Of a stretch of 64,000 bases of DNA, positions 17,220-25,753 are shown in pieces. The translations under genes were made by a program, and so were the position numbers. Position 1 is the stretch's first letter; the number at the start of each line of letters is the position of its first letter. The notes under the pieces are model-generated. The model had not been told where the DNA came from and made no database searches. It was given only the letters and a program-made list of their open reading frames with translations. Source of the stretch: Flavobacteriaceae bacterium NBU2977 (GTDB lineage: Bacteria; Bacteroidota; Bacteroidia; Flavobacteriales; Flavobacteriaceae). The DNA is taken from positions 62,001 to 126,000 of the forward strand of contig JAIOUW010000002.1 of the NCBI GenBank assembly GCA_019931105.1, in the 5' to 3' direction.

Positions 17220-18464
17220 TTATCTTATCTGAGCAATACCTTTGTCTTCTAACCCGTCAGGCTTACTCAAATAGACCACATCTTTTTCGGATAATCCTTT
17301 TTCTACTATAACCACGTCTTCATTCGAATCACCAAGTTCGATTTGTTTTTTATCAACAGAAAACCCAGAATTGATATATACGTAACTTATGGAATCTTTG
17401 GAAAATACTGCTTCCAATGGTATCATCAATACATCTTCTTCTTTTTTGATCAGAATACGATTCGACGTGGTCATACCTGGACGAATATTGGTATTGGATT
17501 CATTTAATTTTATCAATACTTGAAAAAGCTTAATGTCAGATCCCCTTTTGTTTTCACCTACGTTGGCAACACTTGTTACAACGCCTTCAACGGTAATGTC
17601 GGGAAAAGCGTCAAAGCCAACAGCAACTGGCTGTCCTTTTTTAATCTTTCTTACATCGACCTCATTGGAGTATGTTTTTGACTCCATTTTAGTCAAGTCG
17701 GGGAGCGTGGCTATGGTTAGGTCCCAAGCATTTATATCGGATCCGACTTTCTTCTTACTCCCATCCCAATTTTTGGCATAAGTGACCATGCCACTTGAGT
17801 TCGAATGAATTGTGAAAGATGCTTGAAGGGCAATTAGGTCGTCTAGCTTCGTTTGATTTTTTGAAACTTCGGTGCCGACTTCGACCATCTTGGCGATGGC
17901 CTTTCTTTTCTTGATGGCATAATCTTCTTTTTTTTCTTTTAAATCACGTTCGGCCCGTTCAATTTTTATTTCCAGTTGCTTTATGGTCGCCGGTGACTCA
18001 TAAATCGATTGTTCCAACTCAAGCTTATCTTCTTCAATATTGAATTGAATATCTTTTATCGCCGTTCTTTCTTGTTTTAATGTCAATGTAGTATCTAACT
18101 GCTCTTGTAGAAATTTTGACTCCGCACTTTCTAAGCTTAGACGTGCATCGATAATTTGTTCGTTGACAGGCGATGGGTCGAGTCTACCAACGTAGTCACC
18201 CTCAGCAACCACTGTGCCCTCAGGAATAAGGTCTTGTATCTTGATGTTGTTCAATCTGAATTTGCGAAGATTCGATGGGCCATCAATGTTTTTAAGGCTC
18301 GTTGATTGTGCTTCTCCAGAAATTATTACTTCGCTTAAGAATTCACCCCTAACGACTTCAGCCGTAATGGCAACATCTTCTTCGGAATCAGAACCGAAAA
18401 AAAAGTAGCCGAAAAGCAATAGCAAAATGGGGACACTGATGAAAAGAATTCTTTTTTTGTTCAT
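17220..18464 (-). CDS. HlyD/MacA-type periplasmic adaptor of a tripartite efflux pump
   Basis: The 414-residue protein has an N-terminal anchor (about 5-24), then a barrel-sandwich/lipoyl half (IPEGTVVAEGDYVGRLDP), a long coiled-coil hairpin (about 105-215, rich in E/K/L), the second lipoyl half (SFTIHSNSSGMVTYAKNWDG) and beta-barrel/membrane-proximal domains (RKIKKGQPVAVGFDAFPD, SNRILIKKEEDVLMIPLEAV). It bridges the permease to TolC. It is the first gene of the three-gene operon; the permease starts 6 bases after its stop. Confidence 0.9.
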   Translation of the reverse strand: MNKKRILFISVPILLLLFGYFFFGSDSEEDVAITAEVVRGEFLSEVIISGEAQSTSLKNIDGPSNLRKFRLNNIKIQDLIPEGTVVAEGDYVGRLDPSPVNEQIIDARLSLESAESKFLQEQLDTTLTLKQERTAIKDIQFNIEEDKLELEQSIYESPATIKQLEIKIERAERDLKEKKEDYAIKKRKAIAKMVEVGTEVSKNQTKLDDLIALQASFTIHSNSSGMVTYAKNWDGSKKKVGSDINAWDLTIATLPDLTKMESKTYSNEVDVRKIKKGQPVAVGFDAFPDITVEGVVTSVANVGENKRGSDIKLFQVLIKLNESNTNIRPGMTTSNRILIKKEEDVLMIPLEAVFSKDSISYVYINSGFSVDKKQIELGDSNEDVVIVEKGLSEKDVVYLSKPDGLEDKGIAQIR

Positions 18465-18638
18465 TGTTGGTTAGGTTTTGGATTCTAAAACTAGTTAAAT
18501 TGAAATATCAAAGATTATATCTGATGTTATTTTTTTCCTAATATTTGAAAGAAAAAAGATACATTGTAAAGAATACTTAGCTTTTTCAAAATACTTCTTA
18601 AAAGTAGCCGATAATTGCTATACCAACTTGGGCAACCC

Positions 18639-19637
18639 CTATTTTTCTATCAAAGTGCCGTCGGGATAAAGTGCGAACCGACCCCTTTCCCTATCATGTA
18701 CGTTGTCGGGGTAGGGCCAAGGCCAACCACCGAATTGCGTAAGGCCATATTCTTTCATCGTTGCCCGAATCTCTTCTTGGGTATTCATTACAAAAGGCCC
18801 GTGCTGAACTACCGGTTCACCGATAGGCTTGCCCTGAAGTAGTATAAAATGGGCGGATGTTCCGCTGGTTTTGATTTCAAGTTCTTTTGAGGCATCAAGT
18901 TCGATTCCGTGGTTTTGGGAAATTGTGCTACCGAAAATTTCGATTTCCGAACCTTCGTAAAAGTACAGGTTACGCGATACCGATGATTTGGCCTCTGGCA
19001 GTATGTAAGTGCTATTCGGTTCTATATGTATGTTCCATATCGCAACTTCGTTCGCTTTATCTGACGCCCATGAATCGGGTGCGGGATCAAGTGATTGGGT
19101 ACCCCTGTAATTACCTGCTATGACTTGGATTATTGCATTTTCTTCCTGCACAATGGGAATGTCTTCATGCCAGAGCATTTTAAAATGCGGGTCGACGAAT
19201 TTTCCCGAAGATGGCAAATTCAACCAGATTTGGAAAAGCTCCAACGGATTCTCTTTATCTTGATTCAGCAGCGGAAACATTTCGGAATGCTGTACCCCCC
19301 GGCCTGCGGTCATCCATTGTACGTCGCCCTGGCCGAACCTTCCGGCCGCGCCAAGGGAATCGGAGTGGTCGCAAAACCCCTTGTTCACGATGGTAATCGT
19401 TTCAAAGCCCCGATGCGGATGGTAAGGGAAACCCGGAATGGTCGTGCCATGGTACATACGCCATCCATCTTTGATAATAAAATCATTACCAAGATTGCGC
19501 CCCTCGAGCGAATCTACCGGACCCATTTGTTCGTTCCCTTCGGGATAATGGTCCAAATGATAGACCGAAAACAAAAAAGGATCTTGAGTCTGCCAAGGGA
19601 AGCCCAATGGGAAAACGGATTTTATAGATGTGCTCAT
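18639..19637 (-). CDS. Pirin family protein
   Basis: The 332-residue bicupin belongs to the pirin family. The N-terminal cupin holds the iron-ligand pattern YHPHRGFETITIV, HSDSLG and GDVQWMTAGRGVQHSEMFP. The C-terminal pirin domain has FYEGSEIEIFG and ends with a DRERGRFALYPDGTLIEK tail. Related proteins have quercetinase or redox-sensing roles; the function of this one is unknown. It appears to be cytoplasmic. The size is slightly above the common 230-300, close to long pirins of Bacteroidetes. No operon partner is obvious. Confidence 0.9.
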   Translation of the reverse strand: MSTSIKSVFPLGFPWQTQDPFLFSVYHLDHYPEGNEQMGPVDSLEGRNLGNDFIIKDGWRMYHGTTIPGFPYHPHRGFETITIVNKGFCDHSDSLGAAGRFGQGDVQWMTAGRGVQHSEMFPLLNQDKENPLELFQIWLNLPSSGKFVDPHFKMLWHEDIPIVQEENAIIQVIAGNYRGTQSLDPAPDSWASDKANEVAIWNIHIEPNSTYILPEAKSSVSRNLYFYEGSEIEIFGSTISQNHGIELDASKELEIKTSGTSAHFILLQGKPIGEPVVQHGPFVMNTQEEIRATMKEYGLTQFGGWPWPYPDNVHDRERGRFALYPDGTLIEK

Positions 19638-19715
19638 ATTTTTAGGCTTTAAGTAGTTGGTACTAACTTTTTAGTGTTTTGAAACTTTCATGGAACGTTA
19701 GTTAATGCGACAGTT

Positions 19716-20072
19716 TTAAATATTCTGCCCGAATGTCAATAGGTTATTGTCCGGGTCAAGAAGCGAAAATTCCTTTTGTCCCCAAGGTTTGATTGCCAAT
19801 TTTCCATTCGGATGAATTTCTGTCCGTTTTTCCAATAGGGTTTTATAAAATTCTTCGATATTGTCGGTTCGAATATAAACCTGTCCATAATTTTCTTTAG
19901 GCTTAAGCTTTTTAAATTCAAAGAAATGAATTTGAATTTGGTCTTTTTCCATCATTAAATAGTCGTCAAAGTCGGCATTTCCAAATTCTTTAAACCCTAA
20001 TTGATTTGTGTAATACGCTCTAGTAATACTTTTGTCTCGCATTGGTAATTTAGGGTTGATATCCGTAAGCAT
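19716..20072 (-). CDS. VOC superfamily protein (bleomycin-resistance/glyoxalase-like)
   Basis: The 118-residue protein has a single pair of beta-alpha-beta modules: LPMRDKSITRAYYTNQLGFK at the start, DYLMMEKDQIQIHFFEF, GQVYIRTDNIEEFYKTL, and FSLLDPDNNLLTFGQ at the end. Members bind metals or sequester drugs such as bleomycin. The substrate cannot be inferred here. It may share a transcript with the lysoplasmalogenase gene, which ends 46 bases upstream. Confidence 0.82.
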   Translation of the reverse strand: MLTDINPKLPMRDKSITRAYYTNQLGFKEFGNADFDDYLMMEKDQIQIHFFEFKKLKPKENYGQVYIRTDNIEEFYKTLLEKRTEIHPNGKLAIKPWGQKEFSLLDPDNNLLTFGQNI

Positions 20073-20118
20073 ATAGTTTTAAATTTAAATTCTTGGTTCG
20101 TAATTTATATGGTTCAGT

Positions 20119-20805
20119 TTATCTGACCCACTTGTTTTGACGAAGAACCCCCTCTGTAATGAGATACTGGGCCGTGGCATAGGTGCCCATGACCAAAACA
20201 TTCGCCCATGGCACGTCAAACTTGAACATGTTTATGGCGAGAACGCTATCGGAAGCGACAAAGAAAAGCGCACCAATGAAAACCCATAAAAAACTTGAAG
20301 ACGGTACTTTGCCGATGCGCATCAAGGCGGTACATGCCATGAAAAGAATGCCGAGAATATAAATGACAACCGGATAGGTCAACGCACCTAAATCGTTCTT
20401 CAAATAAAAGAACAGTGCCATGCCAATAGCAATAAGGATCAACAAGACTCCGTATAAATAAATGGGAAACTTTTTGTTTCTTCTTTTTAGAAAAACGGCC
20501 CCATAGGTAAGATGTGCCAATAGAAAAGATACTAACCCAAGTATGAAAAACTGATTTGATCGGTTATCAAAGAGCAAGGAAATATCGCCCATCAACGATA
20601 GCGACAAAGCAGCCAGCGTTAAATAGTAAGTGCTTTTTGAGAGATGCTTGCCATTTATGGAAAAATAGGCCAACAACGAAATCAGTATCAACGGTTTGGT
20701 GACAAGCCGATATTCAGAATCGCCCATATTTACTATCAGGATATCCAAGATGACGATAGCAAAAAATAACCACCTAAAAACTGTTGCCGACAATATCTTG
20801 GTCAT
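20119..20805 (-). CDS. Lysoplasmalogenase-like integral membrane protein (YhhN/TMEM86 family)
   Basis: The 228-residue protein is almost wholly hydrophobic, with about seven or eight membrane spans. Family signatures are KPLILISLLAYF, LTLAALSLSLMGDISLLF, LGLVSFLLAHLTYGAVFLKR and a GALFFVASDSVLAINMF segment. YhhN proteins hydrolyse the vinyl-ether bond of lysoplasmalogens; activity here is inferred from the family. Its ATG overlaps the stop of an upstream 44-codon reading frame (ATGA), so translation may be coupled. Confidence 0.85.
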   Translation of the reverse strand: MTKILSATVFRWLFFAIVILDILIVNMGDSEYRLVTKPLILISLLAYFSINGKHLSKSTYYLTLAALSLSLMGDISLLFDNRSNQFFILGLVSFLLAHLTYGAVFLKRRNKKFPIYLYGVLLILIAIGMALFFYLKNDLGALTYPVVIYILGILFMACTALMRIGKVPSSSFLWVFIGALFFVASDSVLAINMFKFDVPWANVLVMGTYATAQYLITEGVLRQNKWVR

Positions 20806-20936
20806 TTCGAATTTTTCGGAAGTTTTTCACGGTATTCTTCACGCACTTCGCTGTTATTTGCAAAGCAAAGATTCATATCGTGCTTCGTTTTAGCACGAAC
20901 CTTGTTATGTTCCTTCAACTTATCGGGTTGATTCAT
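20802..20936 (-). CDS. Small hypothetical protein, 44 residues, coupled to lysoplasmalogenase
   Basis: An open frame begins at ATG 20936 and ends at TGA 20804-20802, overlapping the lysoplasmalogenase start by four bases (ATGA). The product is highly charged and soluble: it starts MNQPDKLKEHNKVRAKTKHD, has one cysteine, and ends REEYREKLPKNSK. It fills the otherwise empty gap between the Fe-S protein and the lysoplasmalogenase. I do not recognise it. The tight overlap argues for a real gene, the lack of known relatives against. Confidence 0.45.
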   Translation of the reverse strand: MNQPDKLKEHNKVRAKTKHDMNLCFANNSEVREEYREKLPKNSK

Positions 20937-20962
20937 TTTTACATTTTGACCTGCATTCGAAA

Positions 20963-21388
20963 CTATCCCTGAAATGCTATGGCATTATGGTTGCCATCAC
21001 AATACGGTTTGTTCTTGGAGGCCCCACAGCGACAAAAAGCGGTTATGCGCTCCTTTTCTTCTTTGTTGCCTTTTGCATCGATAACCTCAAGGTTACCATG
21101 GACCAATAATGGTCCGTTTTTCCGCATTTCAATTTTTGTTTTCATTGTTGTTTCTTTTTGTTCAGTAGTGTTCCCTTGCTGGTAGCTTAATGCCCCGGAC
21201 GGGCATTTGGATATCTGGGCTTTTAATTCCTCGATGGAAGCATCTTCAGGGGTAATCCACGGTTTTGCCTTTGGGTCATAGACATTCGGGAGTTCCTTGA
21301 CACAAATCGCGGAATGAATACATAGTTTAGGCTTCCAGACGATTGTTAGGTCGTCTTTTTTATATTTTTTGATGATTTCCCTTTCCAT
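20963..21388 (-). CDS. Two-domain iron-sulfur protein: YjdI-like ferredoxin fold plus CDGSH cluster domain
   Basis: The 141-residue cytoplasmic protein has an N-terminal Fer4_19/YjdI-type domain (about 5-70) with cysteines in KLCIHSAICVKELPNVY and SKCPSGALSY. A Thr/Glu/Lys linker follows, and then a CDGSH-type domain (about 80-140) with the 2Fe-2S ligand set FCRCGASKNKPYCDGNH (three Cys, one His). Such fusions are usual in Bacteroidetes. Electron transfer or cluster storage is likely, but the partner is unknown. It lies 14 bases upstream of the M20 amidohydrolase gene end on the same strand. Confidence 0.87.
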   Translation of the reverse strand: MEREIIKKYKKDDLTIVWKPKLCIHSAICVKELPNVYDPKAKPWITPEDASIEELKAQISKCPSGALSYQQGNTTEQKETTMKTKIEMRKNGPLLVHGNLEVIDAKGNKEEKERITAFCRCGASKNKPYCDGNHNAIAFQG

Positions 21389-21402
21389 CTTGACCTGTTT
21401 TA

Positions 21403-22830
21403 TTAGTTTTTTCCTATGGGTGGTGGCCCATCGATCATAGGCTCGTAAACTTCGTCACCCTTTCGTTGTTTGAATTCTTCGATTACCTTGACCCTCAATT
21501 TTTCGTCTTCGAACAGATCGACGGCCGTAAGTCCGAGTGCCTTTGCCGCATACAGCATTCCCTTGTGGCCGATCGACATTCCGCCGCAGGCGACTACCGC
21601 CCAAGAATGCCATGGCGTGTCATAAGGCGCAACTGAAACACCGAGATTGATATTGGGTACGTTCCAACTTACGTCGCCGACATCGGTAGACCCGCCGCCA
21701 GCATTGGGGTCGGTTTCCTTGAAAGGCTGCACGCTACCGGACATGCCGACTTCAGGCTTTCCGGTCGCTTTTTGGATGGCTTTTCCAAAGGCGGTCTCTT
21801 CTTCGGTATAGGTTATAGGACCAAGCAATTCTAGGTTTTTCTGCATAATCAATCCACCTTCTCGATTGACCAAAGTCTCATAAATGCCGGATACCAAACT
21901 GACTTTGTAATCAACGTTGGCCATAATCGCCGCACCTTCGGCCATGGCTTTTACCCGTTCATAGGTGGGTAGCATTTTGGCTCGTTTCGGATCGCGTACC
22001 CTAACCCATAATCGGGCATAGTCGGGCACAACGTTAACGACTTGACCACCGTCTTGAATATGATAATGGATACGAGAAGTGGGCAAAATATGTTCGCGAT
22101 AGTAGTTGATTCCCGTGGTATAGAGTTCCAAGGCATCGGAAGCGCTGCGACCGTTCCAAGGATCCATGGAGGCATGCGCCGCCTGGCCATGAAATTCCAC
22201 GATAAAATCGATCAACGATAGACCCGACTGTTGATCGGCCTCAATGGTCGATCCCGGATGCCAGCTTAAATTGACATCGACATCGTTCCAAAGTCCCGCT
22301 TTTACCATCCAAACTTTTGCAAAGAATTTCTCTTCGGCGGGCGTACCCAAAAATTTGACGGTACCTTTTATCTTTCCTTCGTCCATCAATTCTTTGATGG
22401 CAATTGCCGCACCCAAGCTTGCCGTACCGAACATATTATGGCCACAGCCATGACCGGCGGCCCCCTCATTCAAAGGTTCTTTAGTGGGAACCGTTTTCTG
22501 TGATAATCCCGGTAGGGCGTCGAACTCGCCCAAAACACTGATAACGGGTTTTCCTGAACCGTAGGTTGCCGTAAAAGCTGTCGGAATTTCGGCAACACCG
22601 CGTGTTACCTTGAACCCGTTCTTTTCGGCATAATTCGCCAAGATCTCGGCTGACCGGTGTTCATCAAAAGCGGTTTCGGCCAGGGCCCAGATCGAGTCAC
22701 TGATCTTTATCAACTCGGCACTATGTTTTTCTACTGATGCAATAATGGCTTTTTTGTTGTTTGTCAGTTTTTGGGCCGATGCCGAAATACAAAAAAGGGT
22801 TAATGCACCTAAAAAGATTGTTTTTTTCAT
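21403..22830 (-). CDS. Secreted M20-family amidohydrolase (AbgB / p-aminobenzoyl-glutamate hydrolase-like)
   Basis: The 475-residue protein has a signal peptide (MKKTIFLGALTLFCISASAQ), so it acts in the periplasm or outside. Metallopeptidase features are SVLGEFDALPGLSQ, GHGCGHNMFG, FLGTPAEEKFF and HPGSTIEADQQSG, a dimerisation domain around AAHASMDPWNGRSASDAL, and STDVGDVSWNVPNINLGVSV. AbgB-like members cleave amide-linked acyl groups, for instance p-aminobenzoyl-glutamate; the substrate here is not known. It is followed by the Fe-S protein gene after a 14-base gap on the upstream side in gene order, and it is divergent from the DUF6340 lipoprotein. Confidence 0.88.
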   Translation of the reverse strand: MKKTIFLGALTLFCISASAQKLTNNKKAIIASVEKHSAELIKISDSIWALAETAFDEHRSAEILANYAEKNGFKVTRGVAEIPTAFTATYGSGKPVISVLGEFDALPGLSQKTVPTKEPLNEGAAGHGCGHNMFGTASLGAAIAIKELMDEGKIKGTVKFLGTPAEEKFFAKVWMVKAGLWNDVDVNLSWHPGSTIEADQQSGLSLIDFIVEFHGQAAHASMDPWNGRSASDALELYTTGINYYREHILPTSRIHYHIQDGGQVVNVVPDYARLWVRVRDPKRAKMLPTYERVKAMAEGAAIMANVDYKVSLVSGIYETLVNREGGLIMQKNLELLGPITYTEEETAFGKAIQKATGKPEVGMSGSVQPFKETDPNAGGGSTDVGDVSWNVPNINLGVSVAPYDTPWHSWAVVACGGMSIGHKGMLYAAKALGLTAVDLFEDEKLRVKVIEEFKQRKGDEVYEPMIDGPPPIGKN

Positions 22831-23183
22831 GCTGGATCTTGAATTAGCTGTTTTGTTCTATTGTGACCCCTTACGCGTTTTGAACTCTTTTGTTCATACT
22901 TCAAGGGTGTCGTGTAAATATAATGTTTTCTGTTCTTATGTTATGGCCGATGCAATTTTGAAGGTTATCGTGCATTTGGTCGAGTTTGTACTGAAAAATG
23001 CAATAATAATCCTTTTTAAGGGTTAATTATCAAATAGTTATATAGCAAAATCAAATAAAACCAAATCTTCGCTTTTGTCGTATGCAATTCGCATAAATTT
23101 TTGTGGCCTACCGGTATGTTCCAAAAGAACGATGTTGGTCATATCAAAGCTGTATCCGGCACAACCGAACTAAATCTACTCAG
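22831..23183. other. Intergenic region between divergent amidohydrolase and DUF6340 genes
   Basis: About 350 bases hold no convincing gene, RNA or long repeat. The region is AT-rich near 23030-23100 and must contain both divergent promoters, but no full TTG/TAnnTTTG match was found on either strand. Part of it is an open extension of the lipoprotein frame (from 23103), which I do not treat as coding because the lipoprotein signal starts at 23184. Confidence 0.5.
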
Positions 23184-24233
23184 ATGAAAAGAACATATCG
23201 ATTACTGGCAATGTTATTCACAGGTATGATTTTTATGGCGTGCAGCTCGACCAATAGGTTGACCATGGGAGCCACCGAACCGGCGCGTATCACTATTCCA
23301 TCCGAGGTTATGAAAATAGGGATTGTAAACAGGAGTATCCCTTCCGAAGAAAATAGCTCATTGGATAAAATCGATAAGATTTTGTCCTTGGAGGGCCTTA
23401 AACTGGATAAGGAAGGTGCCGAGGCGGTCATTACAGGTGTTCAAGACGAACTTACGCGTTTTGAGCGCTACGAGCGCGTGGACATTATCGAAGCTGCCGA
23501 TGTATCGCGGAAGGGATTAGGGGTATTCCCGGCGGCCTTGACCTGGGAACAGGTCGACCGCATTTGTAAAGAAAACGACGTAGACCTTCTGATCTCGCTC
23601 GAATTTTACGACACCGATACAAGGGCAGATGTAGACGCCATAATGGTCGAGGTACCCAATAATTTTGGGATAAAGGCCAAGGTGCCGCATACAAGGGTAA
23701 CTTTGAATACCGTGATCAAGAACGGTTGGAGGGCCTATTACCCTGCTACCAAAAGTATTTTGGACGAAATCGTCTCTAATAATTATGTGACTTCATCGGG
23801 TCAAGGACTCAACCCCGTTAAGGCCGTGGAAGCCGTTATTGGTAGAAAGGAAGCAGTACTTGAGAGCAGTACTTATATAGGCAATCTATACGGCTTGGAC
23901 ACAAGGCCCAAAAGTCGGAGGGTTTCAAGGGATTATTTCGTTTCAGGAACTGATAATTTCGCCGTAGCCAAAAGAAGGGCCCAAACGGGTGATTGGCAGG
24001 GTGCTGCCCAACTTTGGGAACAAGAGGTTAACAACCCCAAAGGAAAGATTGCCGGAAGGGCATGTTACAATATGGCGATCATAAACGAAATCAATGGTGA
24101 TTTAGATGCAGCCATGGAGTGGGCTTCCAAGTCGTATGCCGATTATGACATAAGAGAGGCTCTTCGCTATATTAATATTTTGAGGAATAGAATGTATGAC
24201 GAGCGCAGGGTAGAGGAGCAATTATCGAAGTGA
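23184..24233 (+). CDS. DUF6340 family lipoprotein with TPR-like C-terminus
   Basis: From ATG 23184 the product has 349 residues and starts with a lipoprotein signal (MKRTYRLLAMLFTGMIFMAC, lipobox FMAC). The frame is open from 23103, but the extra residues hide the signal. A central alpha/beta part (TRFERYERVDII, WEQVDRICKENDVDLLISLE) resembles secreted CsgG-like/DUF6340 proteins. About residues 255-345 form helical repeats (WQGAAQLWEQEVNNPKGKIA, DLDAAMEWASKSYADYD) like TPRs. It is probably anchored in the outer membrane; its function is unknown. It converges with the photolyase gene. Confidence 0.78.
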   Translation: MKRTYRLLAMLFTGMIFMACSSTNRLTMGATEPARITIPSEVMKIGIVNRSIPSEENSSLDKIDKILSLEGLKLDKEGAEAVITGVQDELTRFERYERVDIIEAADVSRKGLGVFPAALTWEQVDRICKENDVDLLISLEFYDTDTRADVDAIMVEVPNNFGIKAKVPHTRVTLNTVIKNGWRAYYPATKSILDEIVSNNYVTSSGQGLNPVKAVEAVIGRKEAVLESSTYIGNLYGLDTRPKSRRVSRDYFVSGTDNFAVAKRRAQTGDWQGAAQLWEQEVNNPKGKIAGRACYNMAIINEINGDLDAAMEWASKSYADYDIREALRYINILRNRMYDERRVEEQLSK

Positions 24234-24270
24234 TAAATTTCAAAATCAACAATAAGGGGCGCTTGCTATT

Positions 24271-25584
24271 TTAGTTAAGTGCCTCTTTATATGTTTTCAG
24301 GCAACGTTCACGGGCCAATTTGTGGTCTACCATCTTTTCAGGGTATGTCAACTCTTGAAGTTCGGGTACCCACCTTTTGATATACTCCTTTTGTTTATCG
24401 AATTTATCTACCTGGGTCATCGGATTGAATATTCTAAAATACGGGGCTGCATCGACACCACTACCGGCCGCCCATTGCCAATTGCCGACATTGGCACTCA
24501 TATCGTAGTCCAAAAGTTTTTCGGCAAAATAGGCCTCGCCCCAACGCCAGTCTATCAAGAGGTGCTTGCATAAAAAGCTTGCCACCAGCATGCGCACTCG
24601 ATTGTGCATGTATCCCGTTTCATTGAGTTCTCGCATGCCGGCATCGACAAGGGCAAATCCGGTTTGGCCCTCGCACCATTTCCTGAATTCTTCCTCGTTG
24701 TTTCGCCAAGCTATTCTATCGTATTTTGGTTTGAACGACTTTGTTTCCGTACTTGGGTAATGCCAAAGAATCTGCATAAAAAACTCGCGCCAAATCAATT
24801 CGTTCCAAAAAGTTTCATTAGGATCAGCGGTTACTTTTTTTATTATTTCTCGAACGGAAACTGTACCAAAACGTAGATGTGGCCCAAGCCGTGAAGTTCC
24901 TTTTTCAATGGCCGGAAAATTTCGGGTGTCTTCATAACCAGCAATAAGTTCAGATGAAACTACATAATGAGGGACTTTGATTGGCGAGTTTTCGAAGCCA
25001 ATTTCCCCAAGTGTCAGGTCCGGTAGCCTCGTTTGCCTGATCAAGTTGTCAAAATGCGGTTCGGTATTGTAAGTTTTTAAGTCCTTTTCGGCATTGAATT
25101 TTTCCTTCCATTTATTCTTATAAGGTGTATATACGACATATGGGTCGCCATCGTCCTTGACGATTTCGTCTTTTTCAAAGACGACTTGATCCTTGAAGGT
25201 TCTAAATTCGACGCCCTTGTCGGCCAGCAACAGTTCTATTTCCCTGTCCCGCTTTCGGGCATAAGGTTCATAATCGCGATTTGTGTAAACAGCCTGAATA
25301 CCATGGTTCGTGGCAATTTTACCAAATACATCACTAGGTTTTCCGTAATAAAATGCTATTGAACTATTATAATCTTCTTGAAGTTTCTTGCGAAGGTTTT
25401 GTAACGTTTGGTATATAAATGAAACGCGGGCATCATTTCTTGGCAATCTTTCCAATATTGTCGAATCAAAAATAAAAATCGGCATTACCGGATGGTCACC
25501 CAACAATGCATTTTGAAAACCAACGTTATCGTTTAGGCGAAGGTCCCTACGAAACCAAAAAACGGAAATTTTATTAGGCATCAT
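24271..25584 (-). CDS. Deoxyribodipyrimidine photolyase / cryptochrome family protein
   Basis: The 437-residue flavoprotein repairs UV-made cyclobutane pyrimidine dimers with blue light, or senses light. The N-terminal Rossmann domain starts ISVFWFRRDLRLNDN and contains the YYGKPSDV and YTNRDYEPYARKRD segments. The FAD-binding helical domain shows TSRLGPHLRFGTVSVREI, FWNELIWREFFMQILWHYP, GMRELNETGYMHNRVRMLVA and SANVGNWQWAAGSGVDAAPY. These conserved Asn/Arg/Trp residues are those of class I photolyases. Length is normal. Adjacent genes give no clue to regulation. Confidence 0.93.
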   Translation of the reverse strand: MMPNKISVFWFRRDLRLNDNVGFQNALLGDHPVMPIFIFDSTILERLPRNDARVSFIYQTLQNLRKKLQEDYNSSIAFYYGKPSDVFGKIATNHGIQAVYTNRDYEPYARKRDREIELLLADKGVEFRTFKDQVVFEKDEIVKDDGDPYVVYTPYKNKWKEKFNAEKDLKTYNTEPHFDNLIRQTRLPDLTLGEIGFENSPIKVPHYVVSSELIAGYEDTRNFPAIEKGTSRLGPHLRFGTVSVREIIKKVTADPNETFWNELIWREFFMQILWHYPSTETKSFKPKYDRIAWRNNEEEFRKWCEGQTGFALVDAGMRELNETGYMHNRVRMLVASFLCKHLLIDWRWGEAYFAEKLLDYDMSANVGNWQWAAGSGVDAAPYFRIFNPMTQVDKFDKQKEYIKRWVPELQELTYPEKMVDHKLARERCLKTYKEALN

Positions 25585-25753
25585 TATGAATTATTTGATA
25601 AAAATACAGGTAATAAGGCATACCATGTTCATGATTGCCCAGAAGAACAATAGCTTTTTTCTAGGAAGCCTAACCTTTTGAAAATCAGATAACAAATATA
25701 TAAGAATAGTGTAGTGTCCTTACTTTTTGTAAATTGAAATTTAATTTTTCCAT

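Noticed and set aside
23103-23183. N-terminal extension of the DUF6340 lipoprotein
   Set aside because: The extension would hide the lipoprotein signal that starts at 23184.
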